Below are positions 25,050 to 33,949 of a stretch of 46,701 bases of DNA, piece after piece. Positions within the stretch are counted from its first letter, which is position 1; the number at the start of each line of letters is the position of its first letter. The translations under genes were made by a program, and so were the position numbers. The notes beneath the pieces were generated by a model. That model had not been told where the DNA came from, made no database searches, and was given only the letters and a program-made list of their open reading frames with translations. The DNA comes from Deltaproteobacteria bacterium (lineage in GTDB: Bacteria; Desulfobacterota; Syntrophobacteria; BM002). The stretch lies in assembly GCA_019309045.1 (NCBI GenBank), contig JAFDGZ010000015.1, positions 1 to 46,701 of the forward strand, written 5' to 3'.

Positions 25050-27025
25050 GCCGATACATCTTTCTGGACCGAGTCCTGTCGTCTAATTGCCGGAAAGGTG
25101 AGGGTAAAAACTGTTCCCCGATTGACCTCGCTTTCCACCTCTATTGTGCCACCATAATCTTTTATGATGCCGTAGCTGATAGACAAGCCCAAGCCAGTGC
25201 CCTTGCCTACTTCCTTGGTAGTGAAAAAAGGTTCGAATATTCTTTCTCGAATATTCTCTGGCATGCCGCAGCCAGTATCGGCCACAATAACCACTACCTT
25301 GCCGTTCTTGTGATATGACTTGATAGCCAGTACATTCTGGAGTTCGTCCTGATCCGCCCCAACCTGTTTCTCCTCCATAGCGTCCCTGGCATTCATCACC
25401 AGATTGATAAACACCTGCTCCAGGCGATTACTCACGCCGAGCACAGGAGGGAGATTTTCCGCCAGATCAAGCTCCACTTTGATCTGTCTCAGCTTCAACT
25501 GCTGACCGAGAACAGTAAATACATCACGTATTGGTTTGTTGATATCGAGGCTTTCCAGCTCATCCAGATCAGTCTTGCGACCAAATTCTCGCAGGTGGTT
25601 GATGATGTTGGCTGCACGTTCTACCTGTGCTGATATTTCCGCTGTGACCCTGGCCTCAATCTCTGGCTTTACTGGCTCTCCCCGGTCAATCATCTTCTTG
25701 AGAAAATCACTGCCGATTCGAATGGCATTGAGAGGCTGGTTGAGCTCGTGGGCGACTCCAGCGGCCATTTCACCCAGGGTTGCCATTTTGCCCGCTTGAA
25801 TCAGCTGGGCTTCGGCCTGGATGCGATCGCTGATGTCGGCAATGTTGGCAATGATCACTTCTTTGCCCAGATGCTGCCGGGGGCAGGAGTGTATGTTCAC
25901 GTACATGCTGCTGCCGTCTTTGCGCCGATGTCGGATCTTTGGCAGAAAAATACAGGCTTCCACCACCAGAGAGCGAATCTTTTCTGCTTCGTGCTGGTCA
26001 CCCAGATCAAGGAACGACATTTGCAACAGCTCCTCCCTGGAATAACCATAGGTCTCGGTAGTGCGGATATTGGCATCAATGATCTTGAAGGTGGTGCGAT
26101 CAAAGACAAAAATGGGATTTGGGTCATTGTTGAACAATGAGCGATACTTCTCTTCAGAAGCCTTGAGCTCCAGCTCTGAAGTGCGCAGTTGCTGCGTCAT
26201 CTGGTTGAAAGAGCGCGCCAGGATGCCGATCTCGTCGTTGGAAGACACTGCAATAGAGGTGGCAAGGTCGCCTGCCATTACCCTCTCGGTGCCCTCCAGG
26301 AGCTGCTTCACTGGATGGCTCACAAATCTCTGGATAAACACGGCAATGATCACTGAAATACTCAAGATGGCAACCGTAGCAAACAGGATCATTTTCTTTT
26401 TATAACTGGCGATTACCGCATCTACTTCTCTGAGAGACACATCTATGTCCAGGACGCCCAGGACCTTTTGCTCTTGTGGATGGACATGGCAGGAAGCATT
26501 GTAACAATCGGGTTCGTTGTAAATCGGATTGATCATGCCCAGCAGGCGGTAATTGGCAGTGCTCTTGAAAATCCTAGAACGTGCTGAGGTGGTGAGACGT
26601 TCGAAAGGTTTTTCTTTGGCGTGACAGGCATAACATTGCTCGGACGATTTGTCGAGCATCTTCCCCATCTCGGCCTTGTCGGAGGAGTAGATGATCTCAC
26701 CCAGGTAGTTGAATATACGGACTTTATCCATACCTTCCTGGGCACCTATAGTGTCGATGGCCCGGTGCAGCCGTTCCGGTTGATACTGGAGCATATCATA
26801 GCGCATGCTCCTTTTTATGGTCTCGCTCACAAGGTTGGTACTGCGTATCACCTCCTGGATTAATTGCTTCCTTTGAGCATTGATATTCACGGTGGCGTAC
26901 ACACCAATAACCAGAACGGTGATAGCCCCCACACAGCAGATCAGTTTAAAACCAAGACTTCGATACCACATGAGCGGCTCGGCTGCCTCATCTTCACATC
27001 CAAGAAACGAATTGCGGCATCTCAT
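25046..27025 (-). CDS. Membrane sensor histidine kinase with c-type haem motifs in the sensor domain
   Basis: 659 residues from ATG 27025; an ATG at 26971 (MWYRSLG) begins right before the first membrane helix and is an alternative start. Membrane segments ~25-45 and ~211-231 enclose a periplasmic domain with CYACH (131-135), a c-type haem-binding motif, and Cys174-x4-Cys179-His180 followed by His182, a likely second haem or ligand site. Then HAMP (~232-285), PAS (~290-405), HisKA with His426 (VAHELNQP) and HATPase_c ([21 protein letters not shown]). This suggests sensing of redox state or a small gas/electron carrier outside the cytoplasm. Middle gene of a three-gene signalling operon. Confidence 0.9.
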   Translation of the reverse strand: MRCRNSFLGCEDEAAEPLMWYRSLGFKLICCVGAITVLVIGVYATVNINAQRKQLIQEVIRSTNLVSETIKRSMRYDMLQYQPERLHRAIDTIGAQEGMDKVRIFNYLGEIIYSSDKAEMGKMLDKSSEQCYACHAKEKPFERLTTSARSRIFKSTANYRLLGMINPIYNEPDCYNASCHVHPQEQKVLGVLDIDVSLREVDAVIASYKKKMILFATVAILSISVIIAVFIQRFVSHPVKQLLEGTERVMAGDLATSIAVSSNDEIGILARSFNQMTQQLRTSELELKASEEKYRSLFNNDPNPIFVFDRTTFKIIDANIRTTETYGYSREELLQMSFLDLGDQHEAEKIRSLVVEACIFLPKIRHRRKDGSSMYVNIHSCPRQHLGKEVIIANIADISDRIQAEAQLIQAGKMATLGEMAAGVAHELNQPLNAIRIGSDFLKKMIDRGEPVKPEIEARVTAEISAQVERAANIINHLREFGRKTDLDELESLDINKPIRDVFTVLGQQLKLRQIKVELDLAENLPPVLGVSNRLEQVFINLVMNARDAMEEKQVGADQDELQNVLAIKSYHKNGKVVVIVADTGCGMPENIRERIFEPFFTTKEVGKGTGLGLSISYGIIKDYGGTIEVESEVNRGTVFTLTFPAIRRQDSVQKDVSA

Positions 27026-27145
27026 GCATGCGCCACAGCGTTACCTGTCGCGTTTAATGCCGGCACATTGAACGGCGCCTCTTCGCCATCAGCAAAGCTA
27101 ATAACTCCAGCTCAGGAATACCTGGCAGGCAGGGTGGCTTTATTA

Positions 27146-27547
27146 TCATTTCTTTTCTTTGAGAAGGAGCCTTACGTTGTGCAAAAGTTCCTCCGGGTCA
27201 ACAGGCTTTTCCATAAAGATATCCGCCTGGATCCAGTCCAAATCTTCCTCCAGGGTACGGCCATAGCCCTTTTCAACAGGAGGTCTGGCGGAAACTATCA
27301 GAATAGGGACACCATAGATACCCTCCTTTTTGCGAATCTCCACAGCGAAATCCAACCCTTCGTGCATAGTAGCCATCATAATGTCGAGAACCAGGAGATC
27401 AGGTTTCATTTCTTGAAACATCTCATAGCCGGATGGTGCATCCAAAGCGGTGAACACTTCATAACCGGCATCAGTGAGAATTTCGCTCAGTGCATCACAA
27501 ATTTCCGGGTCGTCATCGATAACAAGTATCTTCTTTTTTTCTGTCAT
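27146..27547 (-). CDS. Stand-alone receiver-domain response regulator
   Basis: 133 residues, a single receiver domain: acidic pair Asp11/Asp12, phosphoacceptor Asp55 in LLVLDIMM, a conserved Ser in 'ILIVSARPP', and Lys in MEKPVDPEEL. There is an insertion after the phosphorylation site (MMATMHEGLDFAVEIRK), a variant I have seen in Desulfobacterota single-domain regulators. No output domain, so it acts by protein contact or as a phosphate relay. It is the first gene of the leftward run with the haem-type kinase (about 120-base gap) and the PAS kinase. Confidence 0.9.
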   Translation of the reverse strand: MTEKKKILVIDDDPEICDALSEILTDAGYEVFTALDAPSGYEMFQEMKPDLLVLDIMMATMHEGLDFAVEIRKKEGIYGVPILIVSARPPVEKGYGRTLEEDLDWIQADIFMEKPVDPEELLHNVRLLLKEKK

Positions 27548-27843
27548 GGATACACTCCTCCTTCTCTAGGTTGCCAGTGCTGCCCATGCTCGTCTTCCTG
27601 GATCGAGCGAATCAATCATTCAGGATCTCAGACCAATGTCTGGCAGCCAGCTGCGAGAACGACTCTCCAGCCGCAATCCCAGGTGCGGCAACAGCTACCC
27701 ATGGCATAGCCTCTAGATGGCCTTCCCTCAGGAATTATACGTCTCTCCTGCCTCCTTCCCCAAAAATGATCATCATGAGTTCATCTGCCTTCTCTAGCGT
27801 ATCCGCTACCTCGAGCCTGCCCTTCCTGTTCTGCAGAATCCTC
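27548..27843. other. Intergenic region before the signalling operon
   Basis: About 295 bases between the phosphofructokinase stop and the start of the receiver-protein gene, both leftward. A ribosome site (AGGAGGAG-like) immediately precedes the regulator's ATG. I see no further gene, hairpin terminator or clear promoter. Confidence 0.4.
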
Positions 27844-29010
27844 CTAGTAAAGAAACATGGGCTTCCCCATTACATGACGGACTTTAGGTCTGTACTGTTC
27901 CACATCATAAAGCTCAGGCACATCGACTCTTTTCTGGCCGCTAGTGATGGTGCTCATCGGTACATCGGTGTAAGTACCCTGGCGCAGGGCAATCATCCGA
28001 CCGCTCACCCTTTTGAGAATGAGATCAATAGCCATGTTGGCATAATTGACCGCCACCATGAGATCAAGAGAATCCGGAGCCCCGCTGCGCATCAGATATG
28101 ACAGTTGTTGGTAAATAATGCCCTGACCTGTGAGCTGCTTCAATATTTCACCGGTCTGCAAGCCAATGCCGCCGAGCTTCTTGTGTCCATAGGCGTCGGG
28201 TTCACCATACTGGACCATCTCGCCTTCGACAATCCTGGCTCCTTCGCTGATGGTAAGCATGGCATAATTGCTCGGATTGGCTCTCTTGTCCTGCATGATC
28301 AGTCGCGCCAGTTTTTCCGGCTCGAAAGGCACTTCGGAAATAATGGCTCGATCAACACTGGCCAGATAGGCAGCAATAAGCGACGTCTCGCCGCAATAGC
28401 GGCCGAAGAGTTCAATAACTGCAATGCGCTCGTGTGAACCTGTTGAAGTACGCAGGGCATTGATGAAATTGACGCTTCTCGTGACCGCAGTTGAGAAACC
28501 GATGCAATAGTCAGTACCGTGAACATCGTTGTCCATGGTCTTGGGAATGGCAACCACAGAAAAGCCTTCTTCGTGGAGCCTTTCACCATAGCTCAAAGTG
28601 TCATCACCGCCAATTGGGATCAAGACATCGATCTCCAGCTCTTGCAGAACCCGGAGGACATGGTCGGTAAAGTCATTCAGCTCGCCCTGGCGAGCCCTGT
28701 TTTTGAGGAATTCAGGCGTGCTCTCATAGGTCACTTTGCCAGGGTTGGTTCTCGAGGTATGCAGGTATGTCCCTCCCGAACGATCGATGGTGCGCACCTT
28801 CGACTTGTCGAGTTCCATAATATTTTGTGCCATGCTCTGCGGATCATCAGGATTATATTCGAGAAGTCCTGCCCAGCCGCGTCGAATGCCGATGACTCTG
28901 AAGCCCTCTTCAATGCCGCGATACACCAGTGCCTTTATGCAAGGATTAAGACCAGGAACATCACCACCGCCAGTGAGGATGCCGATAGTGCGAATATTTT
29001 GCGAGGTCAT
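27844..29010 (-). CDS. 6-phosphofructokinase, pyrophosphate-dependent type
   Basis: ATG at 29010 with a GGGGGG ribosome site ~6 bases upstream; 388 residues. PFK family throughout: [13 protein letters not shown] (10-22), [11 protein letters not shown] (132-142), [13 protein letters not shown] (155-167), an [11 protein letters not shown] segment (200-210) and SEGAR. The phosphoryl-donor determinants read GGDD (134-137) and PKTMDND (156-162): Asp replaces the Gly found in ATP enzymes and Lys replaces the Gly of PGTIDND. Both changes are the established signature of PPi-dependent PFK. The enzyme therefore probably interconverts fructose 6-phosphate and fructose 1,6-bisphosphate with PPi, reversibly, as in many anaerobes that save ATP. 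Confidence 0.93.
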   Translation of the reverse strand: MTSQNIRTIGILTGGGDVPGLNPCIKALVYRGIEEGFRVIGIRRGWAGLLEYNPDDPQSMAQNIMELDKSKVRTIDRSGGTYLHTSRTNPGKVTYESTPEFLKNRARQGELNDFTDHVLRVLQELEIDVLIPIGGDDTLSYGERLHEEGFSVVAIPKTMDNDVHGTDYCIGFSTAVTRSVNFINALRTSTGSHERIAVIELFGRYCGETSLIAAYLASVDRAIISEVPFEPEKLARLIMQDKRANPSNYAMLTISEGARIVEGEMVQYGEPDAYGHKKLGGIGLQTGEILKQLTGQGIIYQQLSYLMRSGAPDSLDLMVAVNYANMAIDLILKRVSGRMIALRQGTYTDVPMSTITSGQKRVDVPELYDVEQYRPKVRHVMGKPMFLY

Positions 29011-29318
29011 GACTATCCCCCCAACACTTGCTGTCAAAACATACGCTTTCGTCTCCAGGACAGATCTGCAGTCTGGTCAACTCAACCATCTTCAGGCAAG
29101 CCGACAGTTCGCCCAGAACCGAAATCCCCTGTAACTATCTTTGATTTAAACTAATCTATTTTGATAGGAAGAGTCAATTGAAATGGGCGGCGTGCCTACC
29201 ACCGCCCGGAAAAGGGAGGAAAAGCCTTGCCCGGCTGATCTAAAAACCACACTCGAGAGCACCGCGGCATGTGTCCGGCTCTGCTTCTCGGCGAACAGTG
29301 CCGTTGCTCAACAGCGCC
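29011..29318. other. Intergenic region upstream of phosphofructokinase
   Basis: About 300 bases containing the ribosome site of the phosphofructokinase gene and presumably its promoter. The AT-rich stretch 29135-29165 is the likely promoter area. No gene or defined regulatory repeat was recognised. Confidence 0.35.
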
Positions 29319-29546
29319 CTAAAAAGAAGTGCGGCCGTGCGGCTTGTGAAGAATGCCTTCGATTTTCTTGTTATAGTACTTCCTGCACTTTTTTATAAAC
29401 TGGCGGTATTTCCTCGGATCAGAAAGACCCGAGGCCTCCACAGGGGCATCCCAGCACCCCATTCTGAGCAATTGTTCGTCAATGTTGGGGGTATCAAGCA
29501 GCTTGATCTTGCTCTCGTAGTAGGAAAGCATCCCGTGAAGTCTCAT
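29319..29546 (-). CDS. Small basic protein of unknown function
   Basis: 75 residues, ATG at 29546 with a GGAGAG ribosome site 5 bases upstream. The sequence has ordinary protein composition: an N-terminal helix-like part (MLSYYESKIKLL), a middle segment with GCWDAP, and a very basic C-terminus (KKCRKYYNKKIEG...KPHGRTSF) that might bind nucleic acid. I do not recognise the family. It stands alone between the phosphofructokinase gene and the OsmC gene, all on the same strand. Confidence 0.5.
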   Translation of the reverse strand: MRLHGMLSYYESKIKLLDTPNIDEQLLRMGCWDAPVEASGLSDPRKYRQFIKKCRKYYNKKIEGILHKPHGRTSF

Positions 29547-30015
29547 GGTTCTCTCCGTTCATGAAATTTTTTCTCTAGCAGGCTCTTCAGAGTGTGGCCG
29601 AGACGATCCTTCTGAAACCGGCAACCCGCTTCACGCAAACACTTGCTTTGCCAAGATTCCAAGCAATTAGGATGCCAGCCGCGGCATCATCGCCATTGTT
29701 AGAGAGCGAACGCTCCTTTCCTGAGCCATAGACCTGCTAACCCTGCTGGCGCAACTGCTCATTCTCAGGGCAAAATGGCAGCAAAATACCATGAAGCAAC
29801 CAGGGATCCTTTCTCTGGGCTGGCCTGCGCCTCGATTCAACACTTTCTTTTTTCGAGCTGCTGCCCAGCCTGTCATGAAGTGGAGGCAGGGCAAAATGTA
29901 ACCTTTTTTATATCATTGACTCATTTTCTAGTAGCCGCAAGTATACTTGAGTAAAATAGATTGCCGTTCCTCGTGGCCTTCCACATGCTATTTGCAGGGT
30001 CTCCCCAGGCATGGC
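29547..30015. other. Intergenic region with no supported gene
   Basis: About 470 bases between the OsmC-like gene and the small basic protein gene. Frames present on either strand lack ribosome sites and are of low complexity or Cys/Met/Ser-rich in the way of chance frames. No tRNA fold or array was recognised. Confidence 0.4.
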
Positions 30016-30480
30016 TTACAGCTCTTCCAGTTGAAGCTGGTGTTGGATCTCTATACATCCTAAAACGCTCTGTGCTGCTGGACAGAGAGAGAGGTACGCT
30101 TCCAGTGCCTCCTGGGCCTGGTTGAATTTTTCCGCGGGCAGCTTCAGGGAATAATGGACCTGAATACGGGTGATTTTCAACACACCATTCACATCTTGGA
30201 TGTACCCCTTCACCCTGGCATTGAAAACGCCCTGGTGAGTGCGAATACCATCTTTGGCCAGCACTGTGGCCAAGGTACCCATCATTCAACCGCCAACAGC
30301 GCCGACGATGTGATCCAGGGTTGCTGCATGCTCTTCTTTAGGCTCCAACTTGTAAAAGTCTTTTATTCCTCCGTGAATGCCGTAATACACGGGCTCAGCA
30401 AAACCCTCTATTACAGCCTTTCTCGTTGGGCCCTTTTCTCTAGTAATAGTAATCTTGGATTCATGGACGATTTCTGCCAT
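30016..30480 (-). CDS. OsmC-family protein with in-frame TGA: probable selenoprotein
   Basis: ATG at 30480 with AGGAGG 7 bases upstream. Reading on the - strand, the frame runs to a TGA at 30288-30286 and continues, in the same frame, to the stop at 30016; read through, it gives 154 residues. The residues before and after the TGA join as one OsmC/Ohr-type domain: ...TLDHIVGAVGG-(TGA)-MMGTLATVLAKDGI..., where the TGA sits at residue 65, the position of the first catalytic Cys. The second redox Cys is present in YLSLCPAAQSV (about residue 133). OsmC proteins reduce organic and lipid hydroperoxides. A hairpin 12 bases downstream of the TGA (30254-30273) matches a bacterial SECIS. The likely reading is selenocysteine; a nonsense mutation with downstream re-initiation at ATGATG is the alternative. 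Confidence 0.8.
30254..30273 (-). promoter_or_regulatory. Candidate bacterial SECIS hairpin
   Basis: On the - strand, TTGGCCA (30273-30267) pairs perfectly with TGGCCAA (30260-30254) around the six-base loop CAGTGC, which includes the G-U dinucleotide expected in the apical loop. The loop begins 20 bases after the in-frame TGA at 30288-30286, within the usual bacterial SECIS spacing. It lies wholly inside the coding sequence, as bacterial SECIS elements do. Confidence 0.65.
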
Positions 30481-30486
30481 ACTCAA

Positions 30487-30769
30487 TCCTCCTCAGTCGC
30501 AATGAAAGGCCAATACCTACTTTTATAGTAGTTTTTTATAACACACTGGAGCTAGACGTCCAAGGCCCTGCCTCCAGAGCAAATGATATGATCATTGTCT
30601 TGAATTACCGCGGTTGTCTATGCTGTCAGCATCTTTTGACTCAAAGAAATGAAAAAGAAAAGAGGAGAGTTGAGCAACTCGGGGTTCATCAGACTTGTCA
30701 AAGAGAGCCTCCTCGTGTTAAGAGTGTCTGCACCATCACAACTTTCGCGGACGAGGATTGGAGTTAAGG
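30487..30769. promoter_or_regulatory. Divergent promoter region of the OsmC gene and the 30770 gene
   Basis: About 280 AT-rich bases between divergent genes. On the - strand TATAAA near 30520-30526 could be a -10 element for the OsmC gene; it overlaps the inverted repeat CTACT-TTTAT-AGTAG (30517-30531), a possible operator. Towards the right-hand gene, GAGTTG-AG-CAACTC (near 30668-30681) is a second small inverted repeat. No gene is supported here. Confidence 0.35.
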
Positions 30770-31123
30770 ATGTCGGAGTTATTTGCAGACCAGCAGGAAG
30801 GTAGCGAAATTGTTATTGCTACTATCGCCAACCAGAAAAATCCTTCGCAGGTAGTGGAGATTATTCACTTGCCTGCTACCCATATTTTCCTGACCAGAGG
30901 CATTGCCAATCATTTTCACTTGAAAGAGATTGCCGTTCCTCAGGACATCATGCTGGCTGAAATCCATGAAATGACCTCAGTATTGTCATATCTTCTCGAA
31001 CACATTGCCACTGCAGCCGACCTTAACCTGCCATTCAGGTATGATCCGCAATTTCAGGTGGGGGAGCACGAGTACCATCTCGAGGACAGTGGACAGTATA
31101 TGCTGTTGAGTCGGAAAAGATGA
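30770..31123 (+). CDS. Conserved-looking protein of unknown function
   Basis: ATG at 30770 with GGAG 6 bases upstream; 117 residues. Mixed alpha/beta, soluble, no signal peptide or membrane segment, no Cys at all. The N-terminal half has strand-like EIVIATIAN and EIIHLPATHIFLTRG; a helical middle (LAEIHEMTSVLSYLLEHIATAADL) and a C-terminal strand (GQYMLLSRKR) follow. I do not recognise the family. It precedes an FHA-domain gene by 47 bases and a CBS-ACT gene on the same strand, so a joint regulatory role is possible. Confidence 0.6.
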   Translation: MSELFADQQEGSEIVIATIANQKNPSQVVEIIHLPATHIFLTRGIANHFHLKEIAVPQDIMLAEIHEMTSVLSYLLEHIATAADLNLPFRYDPQFQVGEHEYHLEDSGQYMLLSRKR

Positions 31124-31170
31124 ATATTTTTTTGCAGCAGACCAGGGTCTAGACTTTTAAAACAGGTAAC

Positions 31171-31749
31171 ATGTCGACAAAATTGTACCGGCCACTTTTA
31201 TACTACCTTAGAGAGTGGGCTCCGCTGGAACACCCTCAATTCCTCGAACGCTGTCGTTTCCCCCTACTCTTGTGGCCCCAGCGGGAAGGACTGCTGCAAG
31301 AGACATCCATCCAGTTCGAGACCTACTCGGGAGAGCTCTCAGGTGAGGATCCTTTCTGCCACTCAGAGGACACAGAGTCGTCGGAAAAAGAGATCCTGGT
31401 CATCGAGGTAAAAAAAAGGTCGCCAAATGCCCCTGAACACATGGTCTGCGTAGGTCGTGCCGGCAATAATGACATCGTCTTTGCCAATGATACGGTCTCA
31501 AAACTTCATGCCTATTTTCTCACAGAGGGCTCAGAGTCCGCTTACGAAATCGTGGACGCAAATTCCACCAATGGCACCAGAGTGGGCAACAAAAGGTTGG
31601 AGCCGTACCAGGGAGAGGTCCTCGACAATGGAGATCAAATCCACTTTGGCCCACTCATCAAGGTCACCTATCTGACGCCCGCAGGGTTCTATCAGTTCCT
31701 TCAGGAGCTGCTGCACAAGAATGCTCAACAGCGTCCATCCAGCGGCTAA
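31171..31749 (+). CDS. FHA-domain protein
   Basis: 192 residues; ATG at 31171 with a weak CAGGTAA upstream. Residues ~75-170 form a forkhead-associated domain with the conserved phosphothreonine-binding elements: VGRAGNNDIVFAND, SKLHAYF, and DANSTNGTRVGNKRL. The N-terminal ~70 residues (start LYYLREWAPLEHPQFLERC) and the C-terminal helix are of unknown nature. FHA domains bind phosphothreonine peptides, usually made by Ser/Thr kinases; no such kinase is in the window. The gene lies between an unknown protein and a CBS-CBS-ACT protein. Confidence 0.85.
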   Translation: MSTKLYRPLLYYLREWAPLEHPQFLERCRFPLLLWPQREGLLQETSIQFETYSGELSGEDPFCHSEDTESSEKEILVIEVKKRSPNAPEHMVCVGRAGNNDIVFANDTVSKLHAYFLTEGSESAYEIVDANSTNGTRVGNKRLEPYQGEVLDNGDQIHFGPLIKVTYLTPAGFYQFLQELLHKNAQQRPSSG

Positions 31750-31760
31750 GGGCCGCCAAG

Positions 31761-31781
31761 AGAGAAGCCAATAGCTTCTCT
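31761..31781 (+). terminator. Intergenic hairpin after the FHA gene
   Basis: AGAGAAGC (31761-31768), loop CAATA, GCTTCTCT (31774-31781): a perfect 8 bp stem 12 bases after the FHA stop and 34 bases before the CBS-ACT start. There is no T-run, so it may be a weak terminator or an mRNA stability element. Confidence 0.4.
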
Positions 31782-31814
31782 GATCTATGGTTATGACTGA
31801 AAAGGAGTAGAAAA

Positions 31815-32489
31815 ATGTACGTCGGACGAAAAATGACTACTGAACTGATCACTGTCACCCCTGATACCCCCATAGTAAAAGCACGCGATCTGCTGAGAGA
31901 CCACAACATCAAGCAGGTCCCAGTGGTGGACGACAAAGGAAATCTGGTGGGAATTCTTACGGACCGTGACATAAAGATGGCCTGGGCCTCCCCGGCCACT
32001 ACTCTCAGCATATATGAACTTACATATGTTCTGCAAAAACTCACCGTAGAAAGCATCATGGTCAAAGAGGTCATCACCATCACTCCGGATGCCACTATTG
32101 AAAGAGCAGCAAAGATACTGCACGACAAGAAAATTGGCAGCCTGCCAGTTATGGAAGATAATAAACTGGTGGGCATCATCACCAGCACGGATCTGATGGA
32201 GGTACTGCTGGATGCTTTGGGAATAGAGGAAGAGAGTGGCCGTCTGGTGGTGCTGGTAAGAGACCGCGTTGGTGTTCTTGCTGACGTCTGCGGTTTGCTC
32301 AAGGAGCACAATATCAGCATCTGCAGTATGGTAACCGTACCCCTGCGGCAACACCCTGGTATTTATCAGCTGGTCATTCGGGTTTCATCTGCTGCGCGAG
32401 ACCGCACTGTGCAGCATCTTGTGGCAGCTGGCTACAAGGTGCTCACTGAATACAAAAAAGACCTCACTCCTTATCTCCCCAACAGCTGA
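31815..32489 (+). CDS. CBS-CBS-ACT regulatory protein (AcuB-like)
   Basis: 224 residues, AGGAG 7 bases before the ATG. Two CBS repeats (~1-60 and ~75-133), each with the T-x-x-x-x-T/S-x-D adenosyl-binding pattern (ILTDRDIK; ITSTDLME), followed by an ACT domain (~142-215; VLVRDRVGVLADVCGLLKEHNISICSM). This CBS-CBS-ACT arrangement is that of AcuB-like proteins and some IMPDH-like sensors; it should bind adenine nucleotides (CBS) and a small effector such as an amino acid (ACT). No catalytic domain, so it presumably regulates another protein. Target unknown. Confidence 0.88.
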   Translation: MYVGRKMTTELITVTPDTPIVKARDLLRDHNIKQVPVVDDKGNLVGILTDRDIKMAWASPATTLSIYELTYVLQKLTVESIMVKEVITITPDATIERAAKILHDKKIGSLPVMEDNKLVGIITSTDLMEVLLDALGIEEESGRLVVLVRDRVGVLADVCGLLKEHNISICSMVTVPLRQHPGIYQLVIRVSSAARDRTVQHLVAAGYKVLTEYKKDLTPYLPNS

Positions 32490-32572
32490 AGCGTGTCAAT
32501 CTGGCCAGCAAATTGGCAGAAACCTCGACTCCTGCCGCCTGCACGCTGTTCTTTCTGGGTGCAGTGGTCTCC

Positions 32573-33388
32573 TCAGGTGTAGTTGATGGTGAGGTAGAGA
32601 TCTCCGCCGCCTGGATCGACGCCAGGACCCTTGCCCCTGAGGCGCAGCCGCGTGCCAGGACGCGTTCCCGGGGGAATGCGCACTCTCAAGACTTCCCGCC
32701 CTGCCCCCCGGTCTATCGCCACCTTTACCCAGCCGCCTCGGAGGGCGTCCTCTGCCGGTACGCGCAATTCAAAAAAGGAGTCCTTTGCCGCTGCCTTGTT
32801 GATTTGCTGGAGACGAGGAGCTCTCTTCTGACCGCCCAGGAAATATTGCCCTACTTTGCGTCCCAGTCTCCTCAAAAAACCAGGGCTCGCCACCTCTGGT
32901 CGCCCATGCCTTCGCAGATGCCTTTTCCGCAGACTGTGGCCGGACCCTCTGCGGCCAACACCATGCGGCCCCCATACAAAGACTCCACCGAGAAGAATGC
33001 CCCGCCCCCCGAAGAAAACCTGGTCGAGAAAGTTCCTGTCAAATCGCACTCCGGCTCTGTCGAACTCACGAAATAGCTCTCTAAAGGCTGCATTGATACG
33101 GGGGTCTCGGCAGAGGTCTTGAAACACCTGTTCGCGCGTAAAGGGAAACCCTTCAGCACGGTATGTCTGACCGGCCCCCGACCTCAGCCAACGGTCATAG
33201 TGATGGCGTTTGTCAGGATCGATCAAGACCCCGTAGGCTTCGCTCACCTCCTTGAAGCGCTCTTCGGCAGCAGCATCTCCTGGATTACGGTCAGGGTGAT
33301 ACTTGAGGGCGAGTTTCCTGTAGGCCTTGCGGATCTCCTCTTCGGAACACTCCTGAGAAAGGCCGAGTATGTTGTAGTAGTTTTTCAT
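32573..33388 (-). CDS. DnaJ-like co-chaperone (J domain plus C-terminal substrate domain, no zinc finger)
   Basis: ATG at 33388 chosen over an in-frame TTG at 33394; 271 residues. J domain at 1-68 with the HPD motif at 31-33. A basic, Gly/Arg-rich middle (~120-170) lacks the four CxxCxGxG repeats of DnaJ, so it is type II (CbpA/DnaJB-like). The C-terminal ~75 residues ([20 protein letters not shown]..., ending GDLYLTINY) form one DnaJ_C-type substrate-binding beta domain. It would stimulate a DnaK-type ATPase. It is convergent with the CBS-ACT gene and precedes no partner chaperone. Confidence 0.85.
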   Translation of the reverse strand: MKNYYNILGLSQECSEEEIRKAYRKLALKYHPDRNPGDAAAEERFKEVSEAYGVLIDPDKRHHYDRWLRSGAGQTYRAEGFPFTREQVFQDLCRDPRINAAFRELFREFDRAGVRFDRNFLDQVFFGGRGILLGGVFVWGPHGVGRRGSGHSLRKRHLRRHGRPEVASPGFLRRLGRKVGQYFLGGQKRAPRLQQINKAAAKDSFFELRVPAEDALRGGWVKVAIDRGAGREVLRVRIPPGTRPGTRLRLRGKGPGVDPGGGDLYLTINYT

Positions 33389-33425
33389 CAGCAAAACTCG
33401 CCGCCTGTTGCTGCTCTCCTGGTCA

Positions 33426-33653
33426 TCAGGACGATGGTGTGGCGCTGTCAGTGGGCCGAGGTCTGCCTATCACTAGGTAAATGAGCGCTCCTATCACAGG
33501 CAGAAAGGTAACCACTATGAACCAGACAACCTTGCTCTTCAGGGAGGGAAACGACCGGTAAGCCACATCCCGTATCGCCCAGATGGTTGGGACCATGGGC
33601 AGCAGCAGCACCAGGACCACTATAATTATGCGCAATATAACCTGGCCATCCAT
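33426..33653 (-). CDS. Small PLDc_N-domain membrane protein
   Basis: 75 residues with two hydrophobic segments (~5-26 and ~42-63). The pattern 'IWAIRDV' then '[26 protein letters not shown]' is that of the PLDc_N domain found at the N-terminus of cardiolipin synthases, but here it stands alone with no catalytic domain. Such free-standing copies are common in bacteria and have no established function; a membrane-tethering or assembly role is only a guess. It is upstream of the DnaJ-like gene on the same strand (37-base gap). Confidence 0.75.
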   Translation of the reverse strand: MDGQVILRIIIVVLVLLLPMVPTIWAIRDVAYRSFPSLKSKVVWFIVVTFLPVIGALIYLVIGRPRPTDSATPSS

Positions 33654-33949
33654 AATTCACCGGGTCTAATCTCTGAGTTCCGCCTGTTGACCTCAGCCAA
33701 AATTGCAGAGGAATCCTACCACAAAGAAACTGCCAAGAGCAACCTCAGCAATACTGCTTGCAGCCTGGATCATCGAGCGGCAACGGCAACGAAGCCCGTA
33801 TCGAATGACGGCTCACGGCTGCCTGTCAATACTCAGAGAAAGTCAAGACGAATGACGTGGCCCAATGACGAAACGGGTATGGCAACCCTGGCCGCGGCCG
33901 AGTTTCCAGAGTGAAGGCGGTTGGCAGCGTATACTCACGCCGCCTGTCT
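33654..33949. other. Intergenic region with no supported gene
   Basis: About 296 bases between the small membrane protein gene and the end of the double-UvrA gene. The + strand frame 33687-33914 has a TTG start and no ribosome site and is not called. No repeat or terminator was recognised. Confidence 0.4.

Noticed and set aside
29667-29894. 75-codon - strand frame upstream of the small basic protein gene
   Set aside because: Met/Cys/Ser-rich chance composition and no ribosome site.
30016-30285. Separate 89-codon gene starting ATGATG after the OsmC stop
   Set aside because: It lacks a ribosome site, begins in the middle of the OsmC fold, and is in frame with the upstream part; read-through at TGA explains it better.
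33687-33914. 75-codon + strand frame beside the double UvrA gene
   Set aside because: TTG start without ribosome site and low-complexity polar composition.
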